Notes: generated by a model not told the origin, from the sequence alone. A stretch of 18,051 nt of DNA from an uncultured Eubacteriales bacterium (GCA_902765035.1 CACWYF010000023.1:1-18051), one strand, 5' to 3'; counted from the stretch's first letter, positions 1-8,017 are shown. A program made the numbers and translations.

Positions 1-244
1 TCAGCGCCCCGATCGTCGGGATCTCTGTTTCATAATCTTCACCATTCATTCCATAGTTGCCGATCAGAGGATAAGTCATAACTACAGCCTGATCAGTGTA
101 TGACGGATCGGATAGTATTTCCTGGTAGCCTGTCATAGATGTATTGAAAACTATTTCAAGAACCTTCTCCTGATCTGATCCGAACCTGTATCCATAGTAT
201 TCTTCACCGCTTTCGAGGATGATCTTTCCTGTATAGTCACTCAT
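1..244 (-). CDS. carA: Carbamoyl-phosphate synthase small (glutaminase) subunit, N-terminal part, cut by window edge
   Basis: CarA hydrolyses glutamine and passes ammonia to CarB, which makes carbamoyl phosphate for pyrimidines and arginine. Only the first 81 residues lie inside the window. The reading starts MSDYTGKIILESGEEYYGYR and continues through FNTSMTGYQEILSDPSY and MTYPLIGNYG. These are the conserved N-terminal CarA blocks involved in contact with the large subunit. The class I glutaminase domain lies beyond position 1. The ATG at 244-242 sits inside the end of purF (8 bp overlap), with GGAGGGAACAG just before it, so translation is probably coupled to purF. The family assignment is firm from the conserved blocks. 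A following carB is expected but cannot be seen. Confidence 0.95.
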   Translation of the reverse strand, partial: MSDYTGKIILESGEEYYGYRFGSDQEKVLEIVFNTSMTGYQEILSDPSYTDQAVVMTYPLIGNYGMNGEDYETEIPTIGAL

Positions 245-1664
245 CTGTTCCCTCCACCATTTCTGACAGACGGCGTTCAAAGCGGTCTTTGCTAATGCCG
301 CCTGAAACGTCTGTCGGATACTCGCCTGTAAAGCATGCGCTGCAGTATCCGTTGTGTCCGCAGAGCTCTCCGAGTCTGTCCGCCGGAAGATACCCGAGCG
401 AGTCAGCACATATGATCGAAGCGATCTCGTCTATGCTGTATCTGCATGCTATAAGGTTTTCCTGTGAATCTATGTCTGTTCCGTAGTAGCACGGATACAT
501 GAACGGCGGCGCAGATATCCTTATGTGTATCTCAGAGGCTCCTGCCTCTCTCAGGAGTCCTGCAATACGGCCCATGGTAGTTCCCCGCACGATAGAGTCA
601 TCGACCAGCACTACCCTTTTGCCCCTTACCGCTTCTTCTATCACGGAAAGCTTGATCCTGACCTTGTCATGTCTTCCGCCTGGCTCTATGAATGTTCTGC
701 CGATATATTTGTTCTTTATTAAGCCTATTCCATACGGTATCCCCGATTCTTTACTGAATCCGAGAGCAGCATCGAGGCCTGAATCAGGCACTCCTGTCAC
801 TATGTCCGCTTCCACGGGATGTGTCTGGGCAAGGATTCGTCCTGCATTTTCACGGGCTTTATGCACCGGCACTCCGTCTATCACTGAATCGGGACGTGCA
901 AAATAAATGTACTCAAAGATGCACAGCTTCTCAGGCTGCGAGCCGCAGTGCCTTGTTCTAAACTCTATGCCTTTTCTGCTGAAAATGATTATCTCTCCGG
1001 GCTCAACATCTCTTATGTATTCTGCTCCGGCCGCTGCGATGGCGCAGGTTTCCGAGGCGACGACATATATGCCGTCTTCCGTCACTCCATAGCAAAGCGG
1101 TCTGAACCCGTGGGGATCTCTGGCACAGATCAGTTTCTGCGGGGACATGATTATAAGGCTGTACGCGCCTTCTATTGTGTCCATAGCCCTGTCGACAGCT
1201 TCTTCTATTGACCCGGAGCGGAGCCGTTCTCTGGTAACGATATATGCAATAGTCTCCGTATCCGTAGACGTATGGAATATCGCTCCGGACATCTCAAGTT
1301 CAGACCGGAGCTGCGCCGCGTTTGAAAGGTTTCCGTTGTGTGCTACGGCCATGCGTCCTTTCTGGTGGTTCACTTCTATCGGCTGGCAGTTGCGTCTGCT
1401 GGCTGCTCCTGTAGTTCCGTATCTTGTATGTCCGACCGCCATTCTGCCCTGCGGTATCTTACGCATGACGTCCTCAGTAAAAACATCCCCTACAAGCCCC
1501 AGGTCCTTGTGTGAAAAGAAAACCCCGTCATCGTTTACAACGATCCCGCAGCTCTCCTGACCTCTGTGCTGAAGTGCATACAGGCCATAGTATGAAATGC
1601 CTGCAACATCAGCAGACTGATCAGAATACACACCTAATACTCCGCATTCCTCATGAATACTCAA
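237..1664 (-). CDS. purF: Amidophosphoribosyltransferase (glutamine PRPP amidotransferase)
   Basis: PurF makes 5-phosphoribosylamine from PRPP and glutamine, the first step of purine synthesis. I chose the TTG at 1664 (475 aa, starting MSIHEECGVLGVY). It has AGGGGGT nine bases upstream and places the nucleophile Cys7 behind a six-residue propeptide, as in Bacillus-type precursors. The ATG at 1700 would overlap the upstream gene by 31 bases and has no clear Shine-Dalgarno site. The N-terminal Ntn glutaminase domain carries Cys7 and the HTRYGTTG block. The C-terminal PRTase domain carries the PRPP loop VVLVDDSIVRGTT at about 351-363. Cys248, Cys392, Cys441 and Cys444 match in spacing the four 4Fe-4S ligands of B. 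subtilis PurF, so an oxygen-labile cluster is likely. It starts 5 bp after the deacetylase stop and overlaps carA by 8 bp. It is therefore part of the dap operon rather than a pur operon. Confidence 0.95.
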   Translation of the reverse strand: MSIHEECGVLGVYSDQSADVAGISYYGLYALQHRGQESCGIVVNDDGVFFSHKDLGLVGDVFTEDVMRKIPQGRMAVGHTRYGTTGAASRRNCQPIEVNHQKGRMAVAHNGNLSNAAQLRSELEMSGAIFHTSTDTETIAYIVTRERLRSGSIEEAVDRAMDTIEGAYSLIIMSPQKLICARDPHGFRPLCYGVTEDGIYVVASETCAIAAAGAEYIRDVEPGEIIIFSRKGIEFRTRHCGSQPEKLCIFEYIYFARPDSVIDGVPVHKARENAGRILAQTHPVEADIVTGVPDSGLDAALGFSKESGIPYGIGLIKNKYIGRTFIEPGGRHDKVRIKLSVIEEAVRGKRVVLVDDSIVRGTTMGRIAGLLREAGASEIHIRISAPPFMYPCYYGTDIDSQENLIACRYSIDEIASIICADSLGYLPADRLGELCGHNGYCSACFTGEYPTDVSGGISKDRFERRLSEMVEGTDE

Positions 1665-1669
1665 TTCTG

Positions 1670-2848
1670 TTACACCCCCTCTTCCGTCAGAAAATACCAT
1701 ACCGAAGCTGCATGCATCACAGCCAGTTCAGTCACAACATCCTCCTCAGGGAGGAATCCGGGATTGTGAAGAGGCAGACTGCAGCCTGCTCCTATGTGAT
1801 AGAAGGAACCCGGTGCTTTGTCCAGAAAGCAGCCGAAATCCTCGCTTATCATGACCGGGTCTTCTATGATGTGCACCTTCTCCTCTCCGAAGATCCCGCA
1901 GGCAGCCCTGAATGCAAGGTCTGTCATGCTTTTATCATTTACAACGCCCGGATGACTGTGTATATAGTCTATGTCTGCTGCAGTTCCGGTCCTGTCTGCT
2001 ATAGCCTGCACGGTATTCCTGAACTCCTCTTCCATTCTGCGCCGTGTTTCAGGGCCGAGCGTGCGTATTATTCCCTCGAATACCGCTTCACCCGGCATTA
2101 TGTTGCCTGCCGTTCCTGACTGCATCCTTCCTACAGTCAGAATGCACTTATCAGAAGTTATCTTCGATGGCAGTTCAAGAAGCGCTGTTACCATTTCCGC
2201 TGCAGCTGCCAGAGCGTCAATGCCCTTCTCTCTTACTGCGCCGTGAGATGCCAGTCCGGTTACTTCAACCTTGAACATATCCGATGCAGCATAGAATATT
2301 CCGTAGCGTATACCAATATGGCCTGCCGGCAGATCGGGGCTGACATGCGCACCGAAGACAGCATCCACTCCATCCATGCAGCCTTCTCTGATCATTCTGT
2401 CAGCACCTCCGCGCCCCTCTTCATCAGGCTGCAGCAGGAATATTACATTCCCTTTCAGTTCGTTTCTGTGCTCTGCCAGTATTCTGGCAGCTCCGAGCAC
2501 TGCTGCTGTGTGAACATCATGGCCGCACGCATGCATCACACCTCTGACTTCCGATGCGAACTCTGCCCCTGTCATCTCGGTCAGCGGAAGAGCATCCATA
2601 TCTGCTCTGAGCGCAGCCGTCCTGACCGGCCCGTTCTCCGGGTCTCCGGCACCGCACTTCAGTTCTCCGACAACAGCCGTGTCAAGTATCCGTCTGGTCG
2701 CTATCCCGAGTCCGTTCAGGTATTTTTCTGCAAGCTCAGCCGTACAGTATTCATGATTTCCCATCTCAGGATGCCTGTGTATGGTCATCCTTAATCCCTT
2801 TATCTCCTCTGCGAATCTCTCCGCATCGCTTCTGATCATCTGTATCAT
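1670..2848 (-). CDS. M20-family amidohydrolase, probable N-acetyl-LL-diaminopimelate deacetylase
   Basis: This is an M20D metallo-amidohydrolase of 392 aa. It probably removes acetate from N-acetyl-LL-diaminopimelate to give LL-DAP. The start is the ATG at 2848, which overlaps the dapF stop in an ATGA and has CGGAG eight bases upstream. The longer reading to 2917 would lie inside dapF. Visible metal-site motifs are DMDALP at about 83-88, HACGHD at about 106-111, QPDEEG at about 141-146, H168 in GAHVSP and H361 near LHNPGF. M20D also includes hippurate and IAA-amino-acid hydrolases, and sequence alone does not settle the substrate. The operon with dapH, a patA-like aminotransferase and dapF makes the DAP role the best reading (a ykuR-like role in B. 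subtilis). Only five bases separate it from purF. Confidence 0.85.
   Translation of the reverse strand: MIQMIRSDAERFAEEIKGLRMTIHRHPEMGNHEYCTAELAEKYLNGLGIATRRILDTAVVGELKCGAGDPENGPVRTAALRADMDALPLTEMTGAEFASEVRGVMHACGHDVHTAAVLGAARILAEHRNELKGNVIFLLQPDEEGRGGADRMIREGCMDGVDAVFGAHVSPDLPAGHIGIRYGIFYAASDMFKVEVTGLASHGAVREKGIDALAAAAEMVTALLELPSKITSDKCILTVGRMQSGTAGNIMPGEAVFEGIIRTLGPETRRRMEEEFRNTVQAIADRTGTAADIDYIHSHPGVVNDKSMTDLAFRAACGIFGEEKVHIIEDPVMISEDFGCFLDKAPGSFYHIGAGCSLPLHNPGFLPEEDVVTELAVMHAASVWYFLTEEGV
1674..1680 (-). promoter_or_regulatory. Shine-Dalgarno site that decides the purF TTG start
   Basis: On the minus strand AGGGGGT lies nine bases before TTG at 1664-1662, and it sits within the last codons of the upstream deacetylase gene, whose stop is at 1672-1670. 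No other start codon occurs between this site and the conserved HEECGVLG block. The only other in-frame candidate is the ATG at 1700, which has no purine-rich leader. Confidence 0.6.
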
Positions 2849-3708
2849 AATAATTCTCCGGTGAATACGGTCACTGCCGGTCCTGTCATAATGCATCTGC
2901 CCGTGTCTATGTCGCACTCTATCTCAAGATCTCCGCCCCTGAGATGCACAAGCACTTTGCACGCCAGTTTTCCTGCAAAGCATCCGGCGGCCACTGCTGC
3001 TGTTGCTCCCGTGCCGCACGCATACGTCTCTCCCGATCCTCTTTCCCAGACCCGGAAGGAGATCTCCTCCGGGCTGATCATCTCTACGAACTCTGCATTG
3101 ACCCCGTCAGGGAATCTTCCTGAGCTTTCTATTTCAGGTCCGATGATCTCAAGCGGGATCCGGCTGAGCAGCGTGCAGTCCCCGCCTCCGCCGGAAGTAT
3201 CTTCATCAGTAATTCCGCTCAGAGCAGGATTATCATCAAGGAAGAATACCGCATGCGGATTGCCTGTACTGACTGCTGTAAAACAGAGATCAATTCCGCC
3301 GGCCGCAATGTTCTCAGACTCAGCAGCTACTTCAGCTATGCCCATGTCAACGGATGCAGCTGCGGCCTTGCCGTCTTTTATATCGAGCCTGATTTCTCTG
3401 AGGCCGGCTTTTGTATCTATCAGGACATCCTTTCTCTCCGGCGGGACCATCCCGTTGTCATATATATACTTGGCAACACATCTGATCCCGTTGCCGCACA
3501 TTTTCCCTTCGGATCCGTCACGGTTGAACATATGCATGAAAGCATCAGCCCTGTCTGACGGCTCTATGAGGATAAGCCCGTCGCTCCCTATGCCGTATCT
3601 TCTGTCCGAGAGCTTTACAGCCAGGTCTGAAGGGTCCTGCACGTTCTCTTCAAAACAGTTGACATATATATAGTCATTTCCGCATCCCTGCATTTTGGTA
3701 AACTTCAT
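2845..3708 (-). CDS. dapF: Diaminopimelate epimerase
   Basis: DapF interconverts LL- and meso-diaminopimelate, the last step before cell-wall crosslinking or lysine. It works without cofactor through two cysteines. The start at 3708 (287 aa, MKFTKMQGCGNDYIY) has GGGGAGCGTAAAGAA before it. An upstream in-frame ATG at 3786 would add 26 residues unlike the family. The catalytic pair is Cys71 in KMCGNGIRC and Cys231 in YACGTGATA, with the usual GIGSDG and STGNPHAV blocks. A glycine-rich stretch (about 171-178, SGGGGDC) replaces the usual short link before the IPLEIIGPEIE block. A 117 bp gap separates it from patA, the only loose joint in this operon. Its 3' end overlaps the deacetylase by 4 bp. 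Confidence 0.95.
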   Translation of the reverse strand: MKFTKMQGCGNDYIYVNCFEENVQDPSDLAVKLSDRRYGIGSDGLILIEPSDRADAFMHMFNRDGSEGKMCGNGIRCVAKYIYDNGMVPPERKDVLIDTKAGLREIRLDIKDGKAAAASVDMGIAEVAAESENIAAGGIDLCFTAVSTGNPHAVFFLDDNPALSGITDEDTSGGGGDCTLLSRIPLEIIGPEIESSGRFPDGVNAEFVEMISPEEISFRVWERGSGETYACGTGATAAVAAGCFAGKLACKVLVHLRGGDLEIECDIDTGRCIMTGPAVTVFTGELL

Positions 3709-3825
3709 TTCTTTACGCTCCCCGTTCCGGCTGCCTGTTGCCGTTTTCATAGATCTGCTGACACTATTGTTCCGGCTGTGTATCATTCAGCCTTTGCAGC
3801 ATCCTCTGTGTCCGCACTATTTTGC

Positions 3826-4974
3826 TCATTTTTCCCGGATTGTTATCAGGAAGCTCTCAAGACGGTCGAGTCCCTCCTTTAAATCATCCATGCTGCAGCA
3901 GTATGAGATCCTTATGTGATCATCTGAGCCGAACGCCGCACCCGGCGTGACAGCAACAGCTCCCTCCCGGACAAGTCTCTCAGCAAATTCAAACGAACCC
4001 ATGCCATATTTCCTGATCGAAGGGAAAACATAAAATGCGCCTTCCGGGGTCTCTGTCTCAAGGCCCATATCCCTTAGCCTGTCTGTCACATAGTCTCTCC
4101 GCCTTCTGTATTCTTCAGTCATATATGAAGTATCTGTATCCAGTGCAGTGATGCAGGCCTTCTGCATGATTGACGGAGTTGAGACAACATCGAACTGGTG
4201 CACCAGCTCGAGTCTCTCTTTTACGGATGCGTCAGCCATCAGGTAGCCCATCCTCCATCCTGTCATCGCGTAAGGCTTGGAGAAGCCCTGCACAGCAAGG
4301 ATCTGTTCCCTGATGTCGCAGTATTCCGCAAAACTGTGATACATGCTGCCGTAGTACAGTGACCTGTACACATCATCACATATGACGAAAACATCTCTTC
4401 CCTTTACAGCTTCATATACCGTTCTCAGACTCTCTTCGTCATATACGCAGCCGGTCGGATTGTTAGGAGAGTTGAGGATCACCGCCTTCGTTCTGCTGCT
4501 TATCAGGGGCTCAAGATCATCTTTTCTTATCTGAAACCCTGCTCCTGATGTATTCATCGGGACACATACTCCCCTGCAGAGGTTCACTATCTGCTCATAC
4601 AGAACAAATGCCGGCACCGGAATGATCACCTCATCACCCGGATCCAGTATTCCGAGAAGCGATACGAACAGTGCCTCAGTTGCGCCTGCAGTAACGATTA
4701 TCTCATCTGCACTGTACTCAAGGCCTTTTGTTTTCTCGAACGCTGAGATGCGCTCGCGCAGGATCCTGCTTCCGTTATTCTCTATATAATGTGTGTCACC
4801 TGCAGCGACTGATGCGCTGACTTCGCAGCTTATCACCTCAGGCGTATCAAAATCCGGCTCGCCGAGAGTAAGTCTTACACACCCGGGAACAGATGCAGCC
4901 AGCCTGGAGAACTCTCTTATTGCACTCCTCTTCAGACTGTAGACTGCCTGATTCATGTGTTCATGAACTGCCAT
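3826..4974 (-). CDS. patA: PLP-dependent aminotransferase, probable N-acetyl-LL-diaminopimelate aminotransferase
   Basis: This is a class I/II fold-type I aminotransferase of 382 aa. In this operon it most likely transfers the amino group from glutamate to N-acetyl-2-amino-6-oxopimelate. The start is the ATG at 4974 with GGTGGAGGTCAGA before it, 13 bp after the dapH stop. The longer reading to 5013 would run back into dapH. Visible marks are LGEPDFDTP at about 37-45, NSPNNPTG at about 168-175, the DDVY block, the PLP-binding Lys233 in GFSKPYAMTGWRMGY, and EGAFYVFP near the C terminus. Sequence alone would also fit an aspartate or aromatic aminotransferase. The dapH and dapF neighbours support the PatA role, and the symbol rests on that context. 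Confidence 0.85.
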   Translation of the reverse strand: MAVHEHMNQAVYSLKRSAIREFSRLAASVPGCVRLTLGEPDFDTPEVISCEVSASVAAGDTHYIENNGSRILRERISAFEKTKGLEYSADEIIVTAGATEALFVSLLGILDPGDEVIIPVPAFVLYEQIVNLCRGVCVPMNTSGAGFQIRKDDLEPLISSRTKAVILNSPNNPTGCVYDEESLRTVYEAVKGRDVFVICDDVYRSLYYGSMYHSFAEYCDIREQILAVQGFSKPYAMTGWRMGYLMADASVKERLELVHQFDVVSTPSIMQKACITALDTDTSYMTEEYRRRRDYVTDRLRDMGLETETPEGAFYVFPSIRKYGMGSFEFAERLVREGAVAVTPGAAFGSDDHIRISYCCSMDDLKEGLDRLESFLITIREK

Positions 4975-4987
4975 TCTGACCTCCACC

Positions 4988-5680
4988 CTACAGATTCCTA
5001 AGTCCCTGCTCAAGCGCCGTTTTCATCGATGTCTTATCATCCTTGGCCTTGATGATTCTGGCCGGGCATCCCGCAGCGACCATTCCCGGCGGAACATCCG
5101 CTGTCACTATTGCTCCTGCTGCCACTACAGCACCCTTTCCTATCCTTACGCCTTCTATCACGACAGCGTTTGCTCCTACGAGCACATCATCTTCTACGAC
5201 AACTGGGACTGCAGAAGCCGGTTCAACTACACCTGCGAGGACTGCTCCGGCGCCTATGTGGCAGTTTCTTCCTACCTCAGCTCTTCCTCCGATGACGGCC
5301 CCCATGTCTACCATCGAACCCTCGCCAATGACAGCACCTATATTGATGACTGCACCCATCATGATCACGGCATTATCGCCTATTTCTACCTGCTCTCTTA
5401 TTAAGGCTCCGGGTTCTATTCTCGCATGCAGGTTCTTGGTATCCAGCAGATGGAGCGCACTGTTGCGGCAGTCATTTTCTATTACGATGTCCTCGATCCT
5501 GTCGCTGTTTTCCCTCACTATCTCTTCAAGCTCATTCCAGTCGCCGAACACAATCCTGTCTCCTGCACCGAAAACCCTTGCACTGCCATAGTCCACCGGT
5601 GCCTTTTCCCTGACGTACATTCTTACAGGCGTCTTCTTCTCTGCATCCCTTATCAGCTGAATGATCTCCTGTGCATTCAT
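4988..5680 (-). CDS. dapH: Tetrahydrodipicolinate N-acetyltransferase
   Basis: DapH acetylates 2,3,4,5-tetrahydrodipicolinate with acetyl-CoA and so commits flux to the acetylase branch of DAP synthesis. The 230 aa protein has an N-terminal helical and mixed domain (about 1-85). After it comes a left-handed beta-helix of isoleucine/valine/glycine hexapeptides (about 90-205, for example [20 protein letters not shown] and [20 protein letters not shown]). The family block [14 protein letters not shown] and a short helical tail follow. The length matches DapH rather than the longer succinyl-type DapD. The ATG at 5680 has AAGGGGAAAGG upstream. It is the first gene of the left block. The 214 bp upstream contain the terminator of the preceding operon and no promoter that I can place with confidence. 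Confidence 0.93.
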   Translation of the reverse strand: MNAQEIIQLIRDAEKKTPVRMYVREKAPVDYGSARVFGAGDRIVFGDWNELEEIVRENSDRIEDIVIENDCRNSALHLLDTKNLHARIEPGALIREQVEIGDNAVIMMGAVINIGAVIGEGSMVDMGAVIGGRAEVGRNCHIGAGAVLAGVVEPASAVPVVVEDDVLVGANAVVIEGVRIGKGAVVAAGAIVTADVPPGMVAAGCPARIIKAKDDKTSMKTALEQGLRNL

Positions 5681-5828
5681 GGTCCTTTCCCCTTATATCT
5701 ATCATTAAAAAACATATTAAAATTTTCTCACAGAGCGGTCTTTTTCTGTCATACCAATATCGTCTGCGTTGCCATACCGATTGCATATCGAATGGATCAG
5801 TGATATAAAGCCTCGAAAAAAGCGCATG

Positions 5829-5858
5829 TTAAAAGGACAGCTCCATGTGAAGCTGTCC
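5829..5858 (-). terminator. Rho-independent-type terminator after the flavodoxin-like gene
   Basis: On the minus strand GGACAGCT and AGCTGTCC form a perfect 8 bp stem (5835-5842 with 5851-5858) around an 8 nt loop, followed by TTTTAAC. It lies about 37 bases after the stop of the flavodoxin-like gene and about 155 bases before dapH. It therefore separates the middle operon from the dap operon. The T-run is short, so some readthrough is possible. Confidence 0.7.
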
Positions 5859-5894
5859 GCCGTGCTGCACCTAATGCCAGGATGCTCTCTTCTG

Positions 5895-7064
5895 TCAGTA
5901 TATGCGGAAAGCGAACTTCCCTGCTTTTTCTTCTATGTCTGCGACTGCAAGGATGCTCTTCGGGTCGTTAGCTGTCTCAAGCATTGCAAAGTCCGCAGGC
6001 AGTATGAATGACTTGTTGAAATTCAGCGCGCCGATGATCTGCTCTGCGATGATGTCCCCGCCGGAATAGCCCGATACGATCACGGCATACACCCTCTTGT
6101 CCGAGAAGTCATGTGACCGGAACAGTGAAGTAAGCCTGTTGACGAAGGCCGTCAGATTGGCGCTGAGTGCGTCATTGTAATTAGGGCATATGAGGACAAC
6201 AGCATCTGCCTCGAGAAGCGCCGGATACACCTGGTCCGTGATTATCCCTCCGTAGAAGCACGTTCCCTGCTCGCCGAAGTGCAGACATGCCTCATAGCTG
6301 CATCCGCGGCAGTCGTAGATCTGACCGTTCTGCAGGGATATCTCAGTTATCTCCGCACGGCTGTACAGATGCTTTTTCACCATGTCCCACAGGAGAAGTG
6401 TATTGGATGTCCTGCGTGTGCTGGCATGAAGCGCCAGAAGCTTTATCTTCCCGCTTACTTCCGGAAGGCCGAAGTCCAGGACCTTATCAACAAGCGAGCG
6501 GACCTGAGTGCAGTATATGTCTTCCGGCTCTCTGCCGGATATGGTACTGAGCACATGAAAGTTCCCGAGAGATCCTGTCGCCTCCACAAGCGGCTTTCCA
6601 GGGAAGGTGCATCCGCACATGTTTGCAGAGAATGCAAAACGCCTGGCGATCGCCTTGGTATAGAACTCTCCCCCTCCGTCGACGATTATCCCTCCGACTG
6701 ATCCCTCAAGACAGTCAGGGTGTCCGCGCAGGTGCTCAAGCAGGCGGTAGTACTCGATATTGACCCCCGCTTCCGACAGAGCCACGGCAAACAGTATCCT
6801 TTCAGACGAGATGTCCCTGTCCTCAAATTCACTGACATGGCTGTATATTACGACATCGATGCCGCGCTCTTTCAGTTCATCAAGATACGGCAGCAGCATG
6901 CCGTCGAGTCTTGACGCCCTGTCCTCTGAATCACATGCAGGCTTTATTACGATGAGCCTGCGGTTTTCTGCTGAATTAATATTGTCTCTGTTAATATTGT
7001 CTCTGCTGCAGGTCCCCTCACCTGATATCGCAGAGCCTGATGTATGAATCTCTGATCCTCTCAT
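5895..7064 (-). CDS. Two-part flavodoxin-like / NADPH-dependent FMN reductase family protein, start uncertain
   Basis: With the ATG at 7064 the protein is 389 aa. The C-terminal half (about 207-389) is a flavodoxin-like fold of the NADPH-dependent FMN reductase type. It has the phosphate-loop-like LHASTRRTSNT at about 212-222, CPNYNDALSANLTAFVNRL from about 293 and a SGYSGGD loop at about 331. Between them is a cysteine cluster C-x2-C-x4-C-x8-C at about 252-269, loosely like iron-sulfur flavoproteins. The N-terminal half (about 36-175) is also alpha/beta in pattern (RRLIVIKP, GSVGGIIVDGGGE, ATGSLGNFHVLS) and I do not recognise its function. The start is a problem. The 7064 ATG overlaps the upstream gene by 47 bp with only a weak GGA before it. 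The open frame extends to 7160, and no ATG, GTG or TTG occurs between the upstream stop and residue 56. Substrate unknown. Confidence 0.75.
   Translation of the reverse strand: MRGSEIHTSGSAISGEGTCSRDNINRDNINSAENRRLIVIKPACDSEDRASRLDGMLLPYLDELKERGIDVVIYSHVSEFEDRDISSERILFAVALSEAGVNIEYYRLLEHLRGHPDCLEGSVGGIIVDGGGEFYTKAIARRFAFSANMCGCTFPGKPLVEATGSLGNFHVLSTISGREPEDIYCTQVRSLVDKVLDFGLPEVSGKIKLLALHASTRRTSNTLLLWDMVKKHLYSRAEITEISLQNGQIYDCRGCSYEACLHFGEQGTCFYGGIITDQVYPALLEADAVVLICPNYNDALSANLTAFVNRLTSLFRSHDFSDKRVYAVIVSGYSGGDIIAEQIIGALNFNKSFILPADFAMLETANDPKSILAVADIEEKAGKFAFRIY
6976..7005 (-). repeat. Perfect 2 x 15 bp tandem repeat in the 5' part of the flavodoxin-like gene
   Basis: The unit TTAATATTGTCTCTG (plus strand) occurs twice without a gap, at 6976-6990 and 6991-7005. 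Read in the flavodoxin frame it encodes a doubled RDNIN-type pentapeptide just before the first conserved block. It lies 12 bases past the stop of the dehydrogenase-like gene. The unit keeps the frame, so the duplication is neutral to translation. Confidence 0.9.
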
Positions 7065-7974
7065 ATAATTTATCCGGAAGCTCCGGATCCTCGTAGTCCC
7101 AATTATCCCCGTTAAATCTGCTCCTGATCCCCAGGAAGGCTCCTCTGTTCTCATCCCCAAGATACAGTGAGCCGTAGTTCCACTCTCCCCTGAGTGTAAG
7201 TAGTATCGATATCGCCGCCGACGACATCGCCGGTGCGATATACGGCTTGAAGCCGAGCTCTCTCACCTCAAGATTGGCCCCCGTTGCCAGCTCTGTAAGT
7301 TCGCGTGACAGCTCATCATCATAGTTCTCAATGCTGTTGGCGATGACCAGGTCCTGCCCGTGCGGACCGAAAGCTCTGCCTTCTGAAAGATATGAGCTGA
7401 ATCTCTCGTCTCTTTCAGCGTAATATGCCGCCCGCGCGTTCATGACTCCGAGACCGTACCCCCGCAGCTGCCACGGCTTCAGGCCCGATGCATCGAGAAA
7501 TGCTACGCAGAGGTTGTCCACAGGATCAACTGCCGCACGCGCCAGTCCGGCATAGTGCTCTATGATTCCTCTGTTTGCATCCAGCTGCGCCATCCTGACA
7601 TCGAAGTCCGGATCTTTCTCTTTTCCGAGGTCCGGCACACCCTTGCTGGCGCAGAATATGAAGACGTCGGTATCGAAGAGTTCCTCTTCAGTCACTATCC
7701 TCACGGGAGGCAGATGTGGCTCACCGTCCGGAAATCTTATCTGGTTGATCTCGCGTACAAGCCTCTCGCAGTTCTCAGGCCTTATGTCACAGATGCCTAT
7801 CTCAGATATGACATCCGCACCCATCAGCCTCAGTCCTATGAGCATCGTGGTCCCTACATCACCGAGCGCCAGGATATTGACCCGGTGCTTTTCCCCCGGG
7901 CGTATGGGGTGTCCTGCCAGTGATACGGGTGCGTCCACCCCGATCTCATTTACCAGTTCTTTTATTCTGTGCAT
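7018..7974 (-). CDS. Lactate/malate dehydrogenase-like NAD-binding protein, specific function unknown
   Basis: The 318 aa protein follows the LDH/MDH plan. There is a Rossmann loop ALGDVGTT at about 36-43 with Asp63 ending the second strand, where an NAD-ribose ligand is expected. DVRMAQLDANRGII at about 125-138 resembles the helix with the substrate arginine and a conserved Asn. PVDNLCVAFLDASG at about 151-164 resembles the NPVD region. GPHGQD at about 203-208 carries the catalytic-type His205. The usual LDxxR block reads VMNAR (177-181), so the Asp that pairs with the histidine seems to be Met while the Arg stays. Activity on lactate or malate is therefore doubtful. The ATG has CAGGAG five bases upstream. 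It sits between the giant protein and the flavodoxin-like gene, and I expect a shared transcript. Confidence 0.75.
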   Translation of the reverse strand: MHRIKELVNEIGVDAPVSLAGHPIRPGEKHRVNILALGDVGTTMLIGLRLMGADVISEIGICDIRPENCERLVREINQIRFPDGEPHLPPVRIVTEEELFDTDVFIFCASKGVPDLGKEKDPDFDVRMAQLDANRGIIEHYAGLARAAVDPVDNLCVAFLDASGLKPWQLRGYGLGVMNARAAYYAERDERFSSYLSEGRAFGPHGQDLVIANSIENYDDELSRELTELATGANLEVRELGFKPYIAPAMSSAAISILLTLRGEWNYGSLYLGDENRGAFLGIRSRFNGDNWDYEDPELPDKLYERIRDSYIRLCDIR

Positions 7975-8017
7975 ATATACTCCTGATTATTATTGATTTT
8001 GCTGATGCATGATCTTT

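Noticed and set aside
5532..5786. 84-codon minus-strand open frame overlapping the dapH start
   Set aside because: It is an out-of-frame shadow of dapH, low in complexity and charged, with no family resemblance.
5681..5894. Possible lysine riboswitch before dapH, prompted by AGGTGCAGCAC near the 5895 stop
   Set aside because: The leader is too short for the five-helix lysine aptamer and the conserved core blocks are absent. The only strong stem is the terminator of the upstream gene. A covariance search with the lysine riboswitch model would settle it.
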